This document shows positions 8,091 through 16,331 of a stretch of 56,591 bases of DNA, in pieces. The notes beneath the pieces are model-generated. The model ran no database searches, was not told the DNA's origin, and saw only the letters and a list, made by a program, of their open reading frames with translations. Position 1 is the first letter of the stretch, and every line of letters begins with the position of its first letter. This DNA comes from an uncultured Spirochaetaceae bacterium. GTDB lineage: Bacteria; Spirochaetota; Spirochaetia; Sphaerochaetales; Sphaerochaetaceae. The translations under genes and the position numbers were made by a program. The DNA lies in assembly GCA_944388955.1 (NCBI GenBank), contig CALXKJ010000014.1, positions 1 to 56,591 on the forward strand, read 5' to 3'.

Positions 8091-9401
8091 ATGTACAGAG
8101 GTATAGAACAGACACTTTCTGAGTGGAAGAATGATGCGAAGCGTAAGCCGCTTCTGCTCATCGGGGCTCGCCAGACGGGAAAAACATACATCCTTGAGAA
8201 ATTTGGAAAAGAATCATTTGATTCTGTCATTAAGATTGATTTTGAGAGGAATCCAAATGCAAAGCATGTATTTGAAGGCAATCTTGAGCCTGAGTCGATC
8301 ATTCCGCAACTCGAAATACTTACAGGTGTCAGATTCATTCCTGGAAAGACACTTATAATACTTGATGAGATTCAGGCATGTCCTCGGGCTCTGACGGCAT
8401 TGAAATATTTTAAGGATAGTGGAAGGAAGCTGCATGTTGTAGGAGCTGGCAGCCTGCTTGGTGTTGCAATAAACAGGGAGGATTTCTCTTTTCCTGTCGG
8501 CAAGGTTAAGACAATCCGGCTATATCCTCTGGATTTTGAGGAATTCCTTATTGCTTCTGGCAATGACAGGCTTGCTGTCATGTGCCGGGAATCTTTTGAA
8601 ACATGCAATCCATTGCCCGAGGCTATGCATATCAAGCTTATCGACCTATATCGCACTTACATCATTATAGGTGGGATGCCGGAAGTTCTGCTGGCTTATC
8701 TGGAAAATGGAAGCTACATTGCAGCGGGTGAAGTGCAGGAAGGCATTCTGTCAGATTATCGCTCTGATATCGCAAAATATGCCGATGATTCACAGAAAGT
8801 ACTTGCACAGCGTGCATTTGATACGATTCCGATGCAGCTGGCAAAAGAGAACAGAAAGTTCCAATACAACCTTATAAGGAAAGGGGCGACTTCAGCTGTA
8901 TTCGGCGAAGCCATTGAGTGGCTCTCGGCAGCTGGCCTCACTCTCAGATGCGTCAAGATTACAACACCTGGGATTCCTCTGAAGGCATATGAGGACATTT
9001 CATCGTTTAAGCTGTATCTGCTCGATACAGGGCTTCTGATACGTATGTCAGGAATGCCGAGGGAAAGCATTCTCAGTGGTATGGGAGAGCGTTTCATGGG
9101 TGGTATCACAGAAAATTATGTCGCTTCATCTTTCGTTTCCCGAGGAGTCCCTTTGTATTATTGGGAATCTTCAGGCCAGGCGGAAATCGATTTCGTCATC
9201 CAGCGAGGCTCTGATGCCGTTCCAGTAGAGGTCAAATCGAGCGAGCATGTGCGTTCGAGAAGTCTCTCTGTATATAAAAACAGGTTTTCTCCAGAGCTCA
9301 GCATCAGGCTATCAACGAGGAATTTCGGGCTTGAGAATGGAATTTTCTCTGTTCCTCTATATGCTGCATGGCTTGTGGCTGAGAGCGGAAGGCTTTCGTA
9401 G
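8091..9401 (+). CDS. DUF4143-type AAA ATPase (first copy)
   Basis: AAA_14/DUF4143 family ATPase of unknown cellular role, about 436 aa. N-terminal P-loop: Walker A GARQTGKT and Walker B LIILDEIQ, followed by the conserved KYFKDSGRKLHVVGAGSLLG sensor region. The C-terminal DUF4143 half ends with EIDFVIQRG-x4-VPVEVKSS, a D-x(n)-ExK arrangement like PD-(D/E)XK nucleases. I place the start at ATG 8091 rather than the in-frame GTG at 8046, because the latter lies inside an inverted repeat and adds nothing resembling the family. There is no Shine-Dalgarno sequence; a TAAAAT hexamer sits 7 nt upstream. It is the first of three members in this window. Confidence 0.85.
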   Translation: MYRGIEQTLSEWKNDAKRKPLLLIGARQTGKTYILEKFGKESFDSVIKIDFERNPNAKHVFEGNLEPESIIPQLEILTGVRFIPGKTLIILDEIQACPRALTALKYFKDSGRKLHVVGAGSLLGVAINREDFSFPVGKVKTIRLYPLDFEEFLIASGNDRLAVMCRESFETCNPLPEAMHIKLIDLYRTYIIIGGMPEVLLAYLENGSYIAAGEVQEGILSDYRSDIAKYADDSQKVLAQRAFDTIPMQLAKENRKFQYNLIRKGATSAVFGEAIEWLSAAGLTLRCVKITTPGIPLKAYEDISSFKLYLLDTGLLIRMSGMPRESILSGMGERFMGGITENYVASSFVSRGVPLYYWESSGQAEIDFVIQRGSDAVPVEVKSSEHVRSRSLSVYKNRFSPELSIRLSTRNFGLENGIFSVPLYAAWLVAESGRLS

Positions 9402-9408
9402 AAAGGAA

Positions 9409-9428
9409 GGGGCTCCCGAAGGAGCTCC
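9409..9428. terminator. Bidirectional stem-loop between convergent genes
   Basis: GGGGCTCC and GGAGCTCC pair over 8 bp (one G-U) around a CGAA tetraloop, between the ATPase stop and the NSS symporter stop. The T-richness is only moderate on the minus side (CCTTCCTTTC). Likely shared terminator. Confidence 0.55.
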
Positions 9429-9433
9429 CTGAT

Positions 9434-10807
9434 TCAGATAAGCGCTGTCACGATACCATTTACGGAGATTATCGCGATGATGAGCGGAAGTATCCACGCA
9501 CAGTAGAATCTTAATGCCGTTGGCACTTTCAGGCCTTCGCCTGTATTCGCCTCTGCTATGAATTTATCCCAGCCCCAGCCATAGCGATGCGAGCAGAAGA
9601 TGACATAAGCAAGGCTTCCAAGAGGGAGGATTATATTGGAAACAAGGAAATCCTCTCCATCAAGGATTGTTGATCCAGCGCCAAGCGGCTGAATATCTGA
9701 AAGTACGTTGTAGCCAAGAACCGCAGGAAGCGAAAGCACGAAAAGCGCTATGAAATTTATTATTGCAGCTTTGCGTCTTGACCATCCATGCATATCCATC
9801 CAGTAAGCGGAGATATTCTCGAAAACCGCAATCAGTGTTGATAGCGCCGCGAATATCATAGCGAGGAAGAAGACTGCGCCCCAGATTCCGCCCATTCCCA
9901 TCTGCGTGAATACGTTAGGAAGCGAAATGAAAAGAAGTGATGGGCCCGATCCGGCTTCGACTCCGAATGATGCACATGCGGGGAAGATGATGAATCCAGA
10001 AAGAAGTGCGACTGTCGTGTCGAGGCATATGATTCTTATTGATTCTCCTCCTAGCGATCTTTTCCTATCGAAATAGGAGCCGAAAATAGTCATTGCCCCG
10101 ATTCCGAGAGAGAGCGTGAAGAACGCCTGTCCCATAGCCGCGAAGACGGACTCACCGAATCCATATTCATGTACAAGGTTGCCGAAGTCGGGCTTCATGT
10201 AGAAAGCTATTCCTTCTCCAGCATTCGGAAGAAGGCATGAGTGGATCGCGAGAATGAGCATAAGCACGAAAAGGATGACCATCATCACTTTCGTTATTTT
10301 CTCGACACCATTCTTAAGACCAATGATGACAACGCCTGCGGTAAGAAGAAGGGCCAGCCCCATGAGCACAATCTGCAATCCCGGCGCAGCAGTCAGCGAT
10401 GAGAAATATGTTTCTACAGCAGCTGTGTCAAACGACTTGTTGAGGCGACCGGAGAGGAATGAGAAGAAGTAGTACAGGAGCCAGCCTGTGATAGTCGAAT
10501 AGTACATCAGGAGAAGATAATTTCCCGCGATGGCTGCATAGCCTATGCCATGCCACTTTGTCTTTTCGGGTTCGAGCTTCTTGAGCGCGCCTACGATATT
10601 CATTCTTCCTGCTCTTCCGATGGCGAATTCCATGATCATTACAGGAACACCCATGAACACGAGGAATAGAAGATACAGGAGTACAAATGCTGCACCGCCG
10701 TATCTGCCCGTGATGTATGGGAATCTCCATACATTTCCAAGCCCGATTGCGCAACCTGCGGACAGCAGAATGAATCCCAGGCGTGACGAGAGTTTTTCTC
10801 TTGCCAT
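9434..10807 (-). CDS. NSS-family Na+-dependent amino-acid symporter
   Basis: Sodium:neurotransmitter-symporter family protein (LeuT/TnaT/MhsT type), 457 aa, about 11-12 membrane helices. The N-terminus carries the family's unwound-helix region SAGCAIGLGNVWRFPYITGRYGGAAF, and helix 6 has GQAFFTLSLGIGAMTIFGSY. It imports amino acids with Na+ in the inner membrane; the substrate is not determinable here. An AAGAGG site precedes the ATG. It starts 2 bases after the DUF1846 stop and is last in a gdhA-DUF1846-transporter operon, so it probably supplies or balances amino acids for glutamate metabolism. Confidence 0.92.
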   Translation of the reverse strand: MAREKLSSRLGFILLSAGCAIGLGNVWRFPYITGRYGGAAFVLLYLLFLVFMGVPVMIMEFAIGRAGRMNIVGALKKLEPEKTKWHGIGYAAIAGNYLLLMYYSTITGWLLYYFFSFLSGRLNKSFDTAAVETYFSSLTAAPGLQIVLMGLALLLTAGVVIIGLKNGVEKITKVMMVILFVLMLILAIHSCLLPNAGEGIAFYMKPDFGNLVHEYGFGESVFAAMGQAFFTLSLGIGAMTIFGSYFDRKRSLGGESIRIICLDTTVALLSGFIIFPACASFGVEAGSGPSLLFISLPNVFTQMGMGGIWGAVFFLAMIFAALSTLIAVFENISAYWMDMHGWSRRKAAIINFIALFVLSLPAVLGYNVLSDIQPLGAGSTILDGEDFLVSNIILPLGSLAYVIFCSHRYGWGWDKFIAEANTGEGLKVPTALRFYCAWILPLIIAIISVNGIVTALI

Positions 10808-10809
10808 GT

Positions 10810-12336
10810 TTAACCTCTTTTCTCTGTATTTCTTGCTGGATATCTTGGGTCGCTGGTATATAGAAGTCCCAGTTTCCTCAGTCCAGACATATCACCATTG
10901 GAAGGAATGTGCGTGAGATGCACATCCGCATCTTTAAGATTTGGCAGTTCTGCAAGCGCTTTGGCGGCATCCGCATCCTCGGAGGCACTCATTGCGAGAG
11001 CGATGAGTATCTCATCAAGATTCATGCTGACACCTTTGCCGCTGAGTATGTCTCTCTTCATTGCCGTGATACTCGAGATGACATTCTTTGAAATGAGATC
11101 CTTTTCCTTCGGTATTCCCGCCATAGCCTTGAGCGCGTTGAGAAGAAGCGCAGAGCAGGCATGGAGCGTTATTGAGTTGTGAGCTGTTACGATTCTTCCA
11201 TCAGGAAGCTCAATCGCAGCTGCGCATACAGTACCGTTCTTGCCTTTTCCCTCGTTTATCGCTTTCTCCAGTGCTTCGCGCGCCGGAATCACGACAGCTC
11301 TGTCCTCAGGTTTAAGCTTGGCTTTGTCCATGATTGCGGAAATCCTGTTCACTGTTTCCTGATCAGCTCTTCCTGCGACGTAGTCAGTCCTGATTGCGAA
11401 ATATCTCCTGATGATCTCATCCTGTCCGGCTTTGCGGCAGACTTCGTCATCTGTAATACCGAAACCGCATCTATTCACGCCCATGTCGGTGGGTGATTTG
11501 TATTTGCATTCACCTGTTATTCTCTCAAGAATTCTCGCGAGAAGCGGAAAAGCCTCAAGATCTCTTGAGTAGTTGACGGTGACTTCATTGTATGCCGCAA
11601 GATGGAAATGATCGATGAGATTGACATCTCCGATATCAGCAGTTGCAGCTTCATAAGCGATATTGACAGGGTGGTCGAGCGGAAGATTCCAGATTGGGAA
11701 TGTCTCGAGTTTTGCATATCCCGGCTTCATGCCCATCTTCGCTTCGTGGTACATCTGCGAAAGGCAGGTGGCAAGCTTGCCGGATCCAGGTCCCGGCGCT
11801 GTAACGATTACAACAGGAGCTGATACAGGTATGTATTCATTCCTGCCGTAGCCATTGTCTGAGACAACGACGTCTATATTCGATGGATAACCTGGAGTGG
11901 CTGGATGCGTGTAGACATGCACGCCCATTCTTTCAAGCTTGTTGCGGAATGCGTCAGCTGCAACCTGATTCTCGTAACGCGTGATGACGACTTTATCGCA
12001 TTTGAGGCCGTAGGCCGCGAAATCATCAATCATCTTCAGTACATCCGCGTCATAGCTTATGCCGAAATCCGATCTGATTTTCCCTCTTTCTATGTCTCCT
12101 GCGTAGATGCATATGATGATATCAAGTCTATCCTTGAGGGACTGGAAGACCTTCATCTTGTTGTTCTCATCGAATCCCGGAAGCACTCTTGCCGCATGTT
12201 TGTCGTGGAGCAGTTTTCCGCCACACTCAATATAAAGGTGTCCGGAAGAAGACTCCCGGACCCTTTCAAGTATGTACTTTGTCTGCTCTTCAACATATCG
12301 GGCGCTGTCAAACCCTATTCTATGCATATCAGACAT
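10810..12336 (-). CDS. DUF1846 family protein
   Basis: Member of the DUF1846 family (about 500 aa in Firmicutes and others); structures of homologues exist but the function is not established. Recognisable by MHRIGFDSARYVEEQTKYILERV at the N-terminus, GGKLLHDKHAARVLPGFDENNKMK, VVIVTAPGPGSGKLATCLSQMYHE (P-loop-like, near residue 175), and PKEKDLISKNVISSITAMK in the C-terminal part. The ATG at 12336 lies inside the last codons of gdhA (overlap 8 bases), with a GGAGG three bases upstream; the next ATG at 12327 is a reasonable alternative. The overlap implies translational coupling with gdhA and suggests a role in amino-acid or nitrogen metabolism. Confidence 0.85.
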   Translation of the reverse strand: MSDMHRIGFDSARYVEEQTKYILERVRESSSGHLYIECGGKLLHDKHAARVLPGFDENNKMKVFQSLKDRLDIIICIYAGDIERGKIRSDFGISYDADVLKMIDDFAAYGLKCDKVVITRYENQVAADAFRNKLERMGVHVYTHPATPGYPSNIDVVVSDNGYGRNEYIPVSAPVVIVTAPGPGSGKLATCLSQMYHEAKMGMKPGYAKLETFPIWNLPLDHPVNIAYEAATADIGDVNLIDHFHLAAYNEVTVNYSRDLEAFPLLARILERITGECKYKSPTDMGVNRCGFGITDDEVCRKAGQDEIIRRYFAIRTDYVAGRADQETVNRISAIMDKAKLKPEDRAVVIPAREALEKAINEGKGKNGTVCAAAIELPDGRIVTAHNSITLHACSALLLNALKAMAGIPKEKDLISKNVISSITAMKRDILSGKGVSMNLDEILIALAMSASEDADAAKALAELPNLKDADVHLTHIPSNGDMSGLRKLGLLYTSDPRYPARNTEKRG

Positions 12337-13687
12337 AGCCCTCCGCAAGCATCGCGCGTGAGACTTTCATGAAACCTGCGATATTCGCACCATCAACATA
12401 GTTATTCTTCTCAGAATACTTCTCAGCAGCTTCGCTGATATTCCTGTAGATGTTGTTCATGATTGTCTGGAGCTCTGAATCGACTCTCTCACGTGTCCAC
12501 TGCATTCTCATTGAATTCTGGCTCATCTCGAGACCTGAGACCGCTACGCCACCTGCGTTGGCAGCTTTGGCAGGAGCAAGAAGAATGCCATTGCCCATGA
12601 TAATGGATTCAGCTTCGACAGAGCAGGGCATGTTCGCACCTTCACCGACAAGCTTTATGCCATTCTTCACGAGGTGCTCCGCATCTTCCTTGAGAATCTC
12701 ATTCTGCGTCGCGCATGGGAATGCGTAATCTGCCTTGATGTCCCAGATCGGGTTAGGCACAGATGGATCGCGCTCAATGTACTCAGCACCCTTGAAGTGC
12801 TCTGCATATTCCCTGATGCGTCCTCTCTTGACGTTCTTGAGCATCTTAACCCATTCAAGCTTCTCTTTTGTGATTCCGCTCTCGTCGTAGATCATTCCAG
12901 TGGAGTCGGAGAGCGTGACAGGCTTGGCTCCAAGCGCAAGAAGCTTCTCGACTGTGAACTGTGCAACATTTCCAGAGCCTGAAACAAGGCATGTCTTGCC
13001 TTCGAGACCCATGCCATTGCCTCTTAAGATTGCGTCTGAAAGATATACAAGTCCATAACCTGTGGCTTCCGGCCTGATGTTTGAGCCACCGAAATCCATT
13101 CCTTTGCCTGTAAGCACTCCTGTGAATGAATTCGTGATTCTCTTGTACTGACCGAAAAGATATCCGATTTCTCTTCCACCTACGCCGATGTCGCCAGCTG
13201 GAACATCCGTATCAGGTCCGATATGCCTATAAAGCTCTGTCATGAAAGACTGGCAGAAGCGCATGACTTCATTGTCGCTCTTTCCTTTTGGATTGAAATC
13301 AGAGCCGCCTTTTCCACCGCCCATCGGAAGACCTGTGAGACTATTCTTGAAAACCTGCTCGAAAGCGAGGAACTTCATGATTGAGAGATTTACTGATGGA
13401 TGGAATCTGAGTCCTCCCTTATACGGTCCAATAGCAGATGACATCTCAACGCGATAACCTCTGTTTATCTGGACTTTTCCCTCGTCATCAATCCATGGAA
13501 CGCGGAACATGACAACACGCTCAGGCTCTGTCATTCTTTCAAGAATCTTGTGGTATGAGACTTCAGGAAGATCATCGATGATTTTGTCGATAGACTGAAG
13601 AAATGTGTAGACCGCCTGCTGGAATTCTTTCTGGTCGGGATCGGTCTTAAGTACGTGCTCGTATACACGCTGTGTTTCGTCATGCAT
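12329..13687 (-). CDS. gdhA: NAD(P)-specific glutamate dehydrogenase
   Basis: Hexameric glutamate dehydrogenase of about 452 aa: 2-oxoglutarate + NH4+ + NAD(P)H to glutamate. Motifs include GGLRFHPSVNLSIMKFLAFEQVFKNSLTG, the catalytic-lysine segment LPMGGGKGGSDFNPKGKS, DVPAGDIGVGGREIGYLFG and the dinucleotide fold VSGSGNVAQFTVEKL. The enzyme belongs to the 450-aa hexameric class (E. coli GdhA-like, usually NADP-linked). I start at ATG 13687, after AGGAG with 10-nt spacing; the open frame extends 60 codons further upstream but that part has no family similarity. The downstream overlap with DUF1846 and the adjacent NSS symporter indicate a single operon. Confidence 0.95.
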   Translation of the reverse strand: MHDETQRVYEHVLKTDPDQKEFQQAVYTFLQSIDKIIDDLPEVSYHKILERMTEPERVVMFRVPWIDDEGKVQINRGYRVEMSSAIGPYKGGLRFHPSVNLSIMKFLAFEQVFKNSLTGLPMGGGKGGSDFNPKGKSDNEVMRFCQSFMTELYRHIGPDTDVPAGDIGVGGREIGYLFGQYKRITNSFTGVLTGKGMDFGGSNIRPEATGYGLVYLSDAILRGNGMGLEGKTCLVSGSGNVAQFTVEKLLALGAKPVTLSDSTGMIYDESGITKEKLEWVKMLKNVKRGRIREYAEHFKGAEYIERDPSVPNPIWDIKADYAFPCATQNEILKEDAEHLVKNGIKLVGEGANMPCSVEAESIIMGNGILLAPAKAANAGGVAVSGLEMSQNSMRMQWTRERVDSELQTIMNNIYRNISEAAEKYSEKNNYVDGANIAGFMKVSRAMLAEGYV

Positions 13688-13870
13688 AAGGCTTTTTCTC
13701 CTAACTTTTTCCGATAATAAATACATAAGGAAAGAAGGAAAAGAGCAAAGGGGCTGGCAAGGATAAATTTCCTCAACTTCTTTCCTGAATAGCAGATTGC
13801 TTTCTGAATGTAGAATATGATTATGCAGGGGATATCCTAAACAGTCTACTTTTGTTGACAAGTACAAGAT

Positions 13871-13916
13871 TAGCCAAGTCCGGCAACGAAAACATAGCCA
13901 AGTCCGGCAACGAAAA
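13871..13916. repeat. Two tandem 22-bp direct repeats upstream of the second DUF4143 ATPase
   Basis: Copies at 13871-13892 and 13895-13916 are identical over 22 bases (beginning TAGCCAAGTCCGGC, ending AACGAAAA) and are separated by CA, giving a 24-bp period. They lie 46 bases before the ATPase start codon and about 180 bases before (divergent from) gdhA. Only two copies are present. Confidence 0.85.
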
Positions 13917-13939
13917 TAATTTATGCTTGAAGTTTTTTA

Positions 13940-13945
13940 TATAAT
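13940..13945 (+). promoter_or_regulatory. Consensus -10 hexamer before the second DUF4143 ATPase
   Basis: A perfect TATAAT lies 16 nt before the GTG start at 13962 and 23 nt after the 22-bp repeats. No good -35 element is seen at 16-18 nt, so activation through the repeats is possible. Confidence 0.4.
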
Positions 13946-13961
13946 ACAATAAATTAAAAGT

Positions 13962-15266
13962 GTGGAAGTTAAGTCAAGAAAATATATTCCTAGAGTGGTT
14001 GATGAGCAGCTGAGACTGTGCTTGGAAAGCAGTGGCGCAGTTCTCATTGAAGGGGCTAAATGGTGTGGGAAGACAACATCCGCGAAACAAGTAGCAAACA
14101 GTGTTGTGGATCTTGGGGATCCTGATAAAGAAGATGAATACTTTGCTCTTGCAGCCATTGCACCTTCAAAGCTTCTTGATGGAGATGAGCCACTGCTCAT
14201 TGATGAATGGCAGCGAATCCCTAAGCTATGGGACTCCGTCCGTACTTTGGTTGATAGAAAAGGAGGGTTTGGCCATTACATCCTTACAGGTTCAGCGACA
14301 CCTTTAAGCAAGATGGATGAAGCAAGTAGAAGGCATAGTGGGACGGGGCGAATCTCCAGTGTGAGGATGCGTCCATTTTCCTTGTTTGAATCTGGGGATT
14401 CCAATGGTATGGTAAGTCTGTCAGCTCTATTTTCAGGTGAAGATGCTGTGCAAGGAAGTAATCCTATGGATATCAATAGACTTGCATTCCTTTGCTGCCG
14501 TGGGGGATGGCCTGAAGTATGTATAGCTGAGAATATCCGAGATAGAGCGGCTCTGATGGTTGCCCAGTCATATGTTGATTCGATTTGCTCTGGCAAGTTC
14601 GAGAACGAGGATGGTATTGTCCGTGATAAGGATAAGATGGCATTGTTTCTCCGTGCATACGCCCGTACTGTCGGCTCTCAGCAATCAATTGCTGATCTAT
14701 GCAAGAATCTTTCTTTTTCAGGTACATTCTCTTTTTCCGAGAAATCAGCATATTCGTATCACAAGTCTTTGCGTGACATATTTGCGATTGAGGATATGCC
14801 GGCATGGAATGCAAATCTGAGATCGAAGACAGCAATAAGAACTTCTGATACACGGTATTTCAGTGATCCATCGATTGCCGCTGGTAGCCTTGGGGTTGGG
14901 ACAGATGATCTTATCAAGGATATTAGGACATTTGGATTCATCTTTGAGAATCTCTGTATGAGAGATCTTCGTGTGTATTGCGGAGCAAATGGAGGGAAGG
15001 TTTTCCATTATAGGGATAAATCAGGACTTGAATGTGATGCAGTAATCCATCTTCCGAATGGAAAATTCGGGCTTGTTGAAATCAAGCTTGGAGGAAAAGA
15101 AGCTATTGAGCATGGCGCAAAGACGCTGATAAAGCTCGCGGGCAAGATTGATGAGAATATAATGGGAGAGCCATCCTTCATGATGGTGCTTATAGGGGTA
15201 GGAGCATACGCTTACAGAAGGGAAGATGGCGTCTTTGTTGTTCCGATAAGCATGCTGGGGCCTTGA
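13962..15266 (+). CDS. DUF4143-type AAA ATPase (second copy)
   Basis: AAA_14/DUF4143 ATPase, 434 aa, with an N-terminal P-loop (GAKWCGKTT near residue 31), Walker B LLIDEWQRIP and the sensor segment GHYILTGSATPL. It belongs to the WxRIP subgroup and differs from the first copy. The C-terminal DUF4143 half contains GLECDAVIHLPNGKFGLVEIKLGG, again a D-x(n)-ExK arrangement like PD-(D/E)XK nucleases. The start is GTG 13962 (VEVKSRKYIPRVVD after the start gives the usual family N-terminus); there is no clear ribosome-binding site. It stands alone, downstream of 22-bp direct repeats and convergent with the AraC gene. Biological role unknown. Confidence 0.85.
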   Translation: MEVKSRKYIPRVVDEQLRLCLESSGAVLIEGAKWCGKTTSAKQVANSVVDLGDPDKEDEYFALAAIAPSKLLDGDEPLLIDEWQRIPKLWDSVRTLVDRKGGFGHYILTGSATPLSKMDEASRRHSGTGRISSVRMRPFSLFESGDSNGMVSLSALFSGEDAVQGSNPMDINRLAFLCCRGGWPEVCIAENIRDRAALMVAQSYVDSICSGKFENEDGIVRDKDKMALFLRAYARTVGSQQSIADLCKNLSFSGTFSFSEKSAYSYHKSLRDIFAIEDMPAWNANLRSKTAIRTSDTRYFSDPSIAAGSLGVGTDDLIKDIRTFGFIFENLCMRDLRVYCGANGGKVFHYRDKSGLECDAVIHLPNGKFGLVEIKLGGKEAIEHGAKTLIKLAGKIDENIMGEPSFMMVLIGVGAYAYRREDGVFVVPISMLGP

Positions 15267-15274
15267 TAGTTTGG

Positions 15275-15306
15275 TAGAGCCATTGTCTGTGACAGTACAT
15301 GCTCTA
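15275..15306. other. Inverted repeat between convergent ATPase and AraC genes
   Basis: TAGAGC (15275-15280) and GCTCTA (15301-15306) are exact reverse complements, with a small internal CTGT/ACAG hairpin. It may mark transcript ends but lacks T-runs. Confidence 0.25.
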
Positions 15307-15376
15307 TGTGTCTTATGAAGCATTGAGCAATGTGCCATATCGTTTAATCCCATATGCTGCGCAGTGAAATATGTCA

Positions 15377-16216
15377 TCAATTCCTTTTCTGAAGAACTGA
15401 ATTGCTCCTGTATTGTGATGGCGTGATGGAGAAATGCTTCTTGAATGCCCTCACGAAGTGGCTTTCATCATAGAATCCGAATCTTTCGCTTATGGTTTTT
15501 ATAGGGAGATTCGTATTCTCTAAGAGCACACAGCTCTTTGATAACCGTATTCTTTGGCACAGGGCTTTTGCGCTGCAGCTGAAATACTTGTTCACGAGAC
15601 GCTCAAGGTGCGTGACGCTTATATTCATCCTGCTGCTGATTTCCTCCAGGCTCAGGTCATATCCATTCTCAGCCACGATGCTCATGAATCTGTCCGAGAA
15701 GTCAACATTCGTTTCCTGGGACTGCTCGATGATGTCAATCACAAGCGACTCTGCCTTGTTTACCAGCTTGAGTGTATTTATATCTGTCTGCATGTAGATT
15801 TCCCTGAATGTCGAATCGAAAGACACGGAGCCTGTAGTGAATTGCATATGAATTCCCTCTGCAAAATGTTTTCGCAGCAGAGTCACAAGACCCCGTCCGT
15901 CAGTCTGGTTGAATATGTCTATGCCAAGCTGTGAATAACCATCTGGGGAGTATAGCTCGTGAAGCGCTTTCGGGGCTATTATCGCGACCTGTCCTTTCTT
16001 CATCACAAGAGTCTCTTTTTCCGTGATAATCTCCAGCGTTCCGGAAGTGACAAGTATCAGCTGATAGAAGCTGTGCGAGTGCATTTCCTTCCTGTAGCCC
16101 TTTACTCTCTCGAGGATGTGGAGCTGTCTGTAAGGTGATGGAAGCTGGGCAAGTATACCGCTTCGTATATAGAGCTGATTTTCCCTTTCGTCAGAATCTA
16201 TGATTATCCTACCCAT
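15377..16216 (-). CDS. AraC-family transcriptional regulator of the uronide operon
   Basis: AraC/XylS regulator, 279 aa. The N-terminal cupin-like ligand domain contains MHSHSFYQLILVTSGTLEI and the KGQVAIIAPKALHELYSPDG segment. The C-terminal double helix-turn-helix spans about residues 180-275, with LSLEEISSRMNISVTHLERLVNKYF and IKTISERFGFYDESHFVRAFKKHFSITPSQYR, the AraC signature. It is divergent from the sugar-uptake/glucuronidase operon and is probably its activator, with a uronide-type inducer inferred from context. No Shine-Dalgarno sequence exists: TTTACA-N17-TAAAAT ends only 6 nt before the ATG, so the mRNA is probably leaderless. Confidence 0.9.
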   Translation of the reverse strand: MGRIIIDSDERENQLYIRSGILAQLPSPYRQLHILERVKGYRKEMHSHSFYQLILVTSGTLEIITEKETLVMKKGQVAIIAPKALHELYSPDGYSQLGIDIFNQTDGRGLVTLLRKHFAEGIHMQFTTGSVSFDSTFREIYMQTDINTLKLVNKAESLVIDIIEQSQETNVDFSDRFMSIVAENGYDLSLEEISSRMNISVTHLERLVNKYFSCSAKALCQRIRLSKSCVLLENTNLPIKTISERFGFYDESHFVRAFKKHFSITPSQYRSNSVLQKRN

Positions 16217-16222
16217 GGTAAG

Positions 16223-16255
16223 ATTTTACAATTTATTGTTCATTTTGTAAATTGT
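16223..16255 (-). promoter_or_regulatory. araC promoter overlapping inverted repeats
   Basis: On the minus strand TTTACA (16246-16251) and TAAAAT (16223-16228) are separated by 17 bp, and the -10 ends 6 nt before the AraC ATG. The same DNA holds nested inverted repeats: TTTACAA/TTGTAAA (16225-16251) and ACAATTT/AAATTGT (16228-16255). These could be an operator for autoregulation and for the divergent operon. Confidence 0.5.
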
Positions 16256-16331
16256 GGAATTGGTTTGCGGGGGTACTATGAAGCAAAGAGGCAGGAAAGA
16301 GAGCGGTTCTGCCTGATACTGGAGGTAAACG

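Noticed and set aside
12336-12348. TTG start for DUF1846 four codons upstream of the chosen ATG
   Set aside because: It would place the ribosome-binding GGAGG inside the coding sequence; the ATG at 12336 or 12327 fits better.
13871-13916. CRISPR array
   Set aside because: Only two copies, with a 2-bp rather than about 30-bp spacer, and no cas genes in the window.
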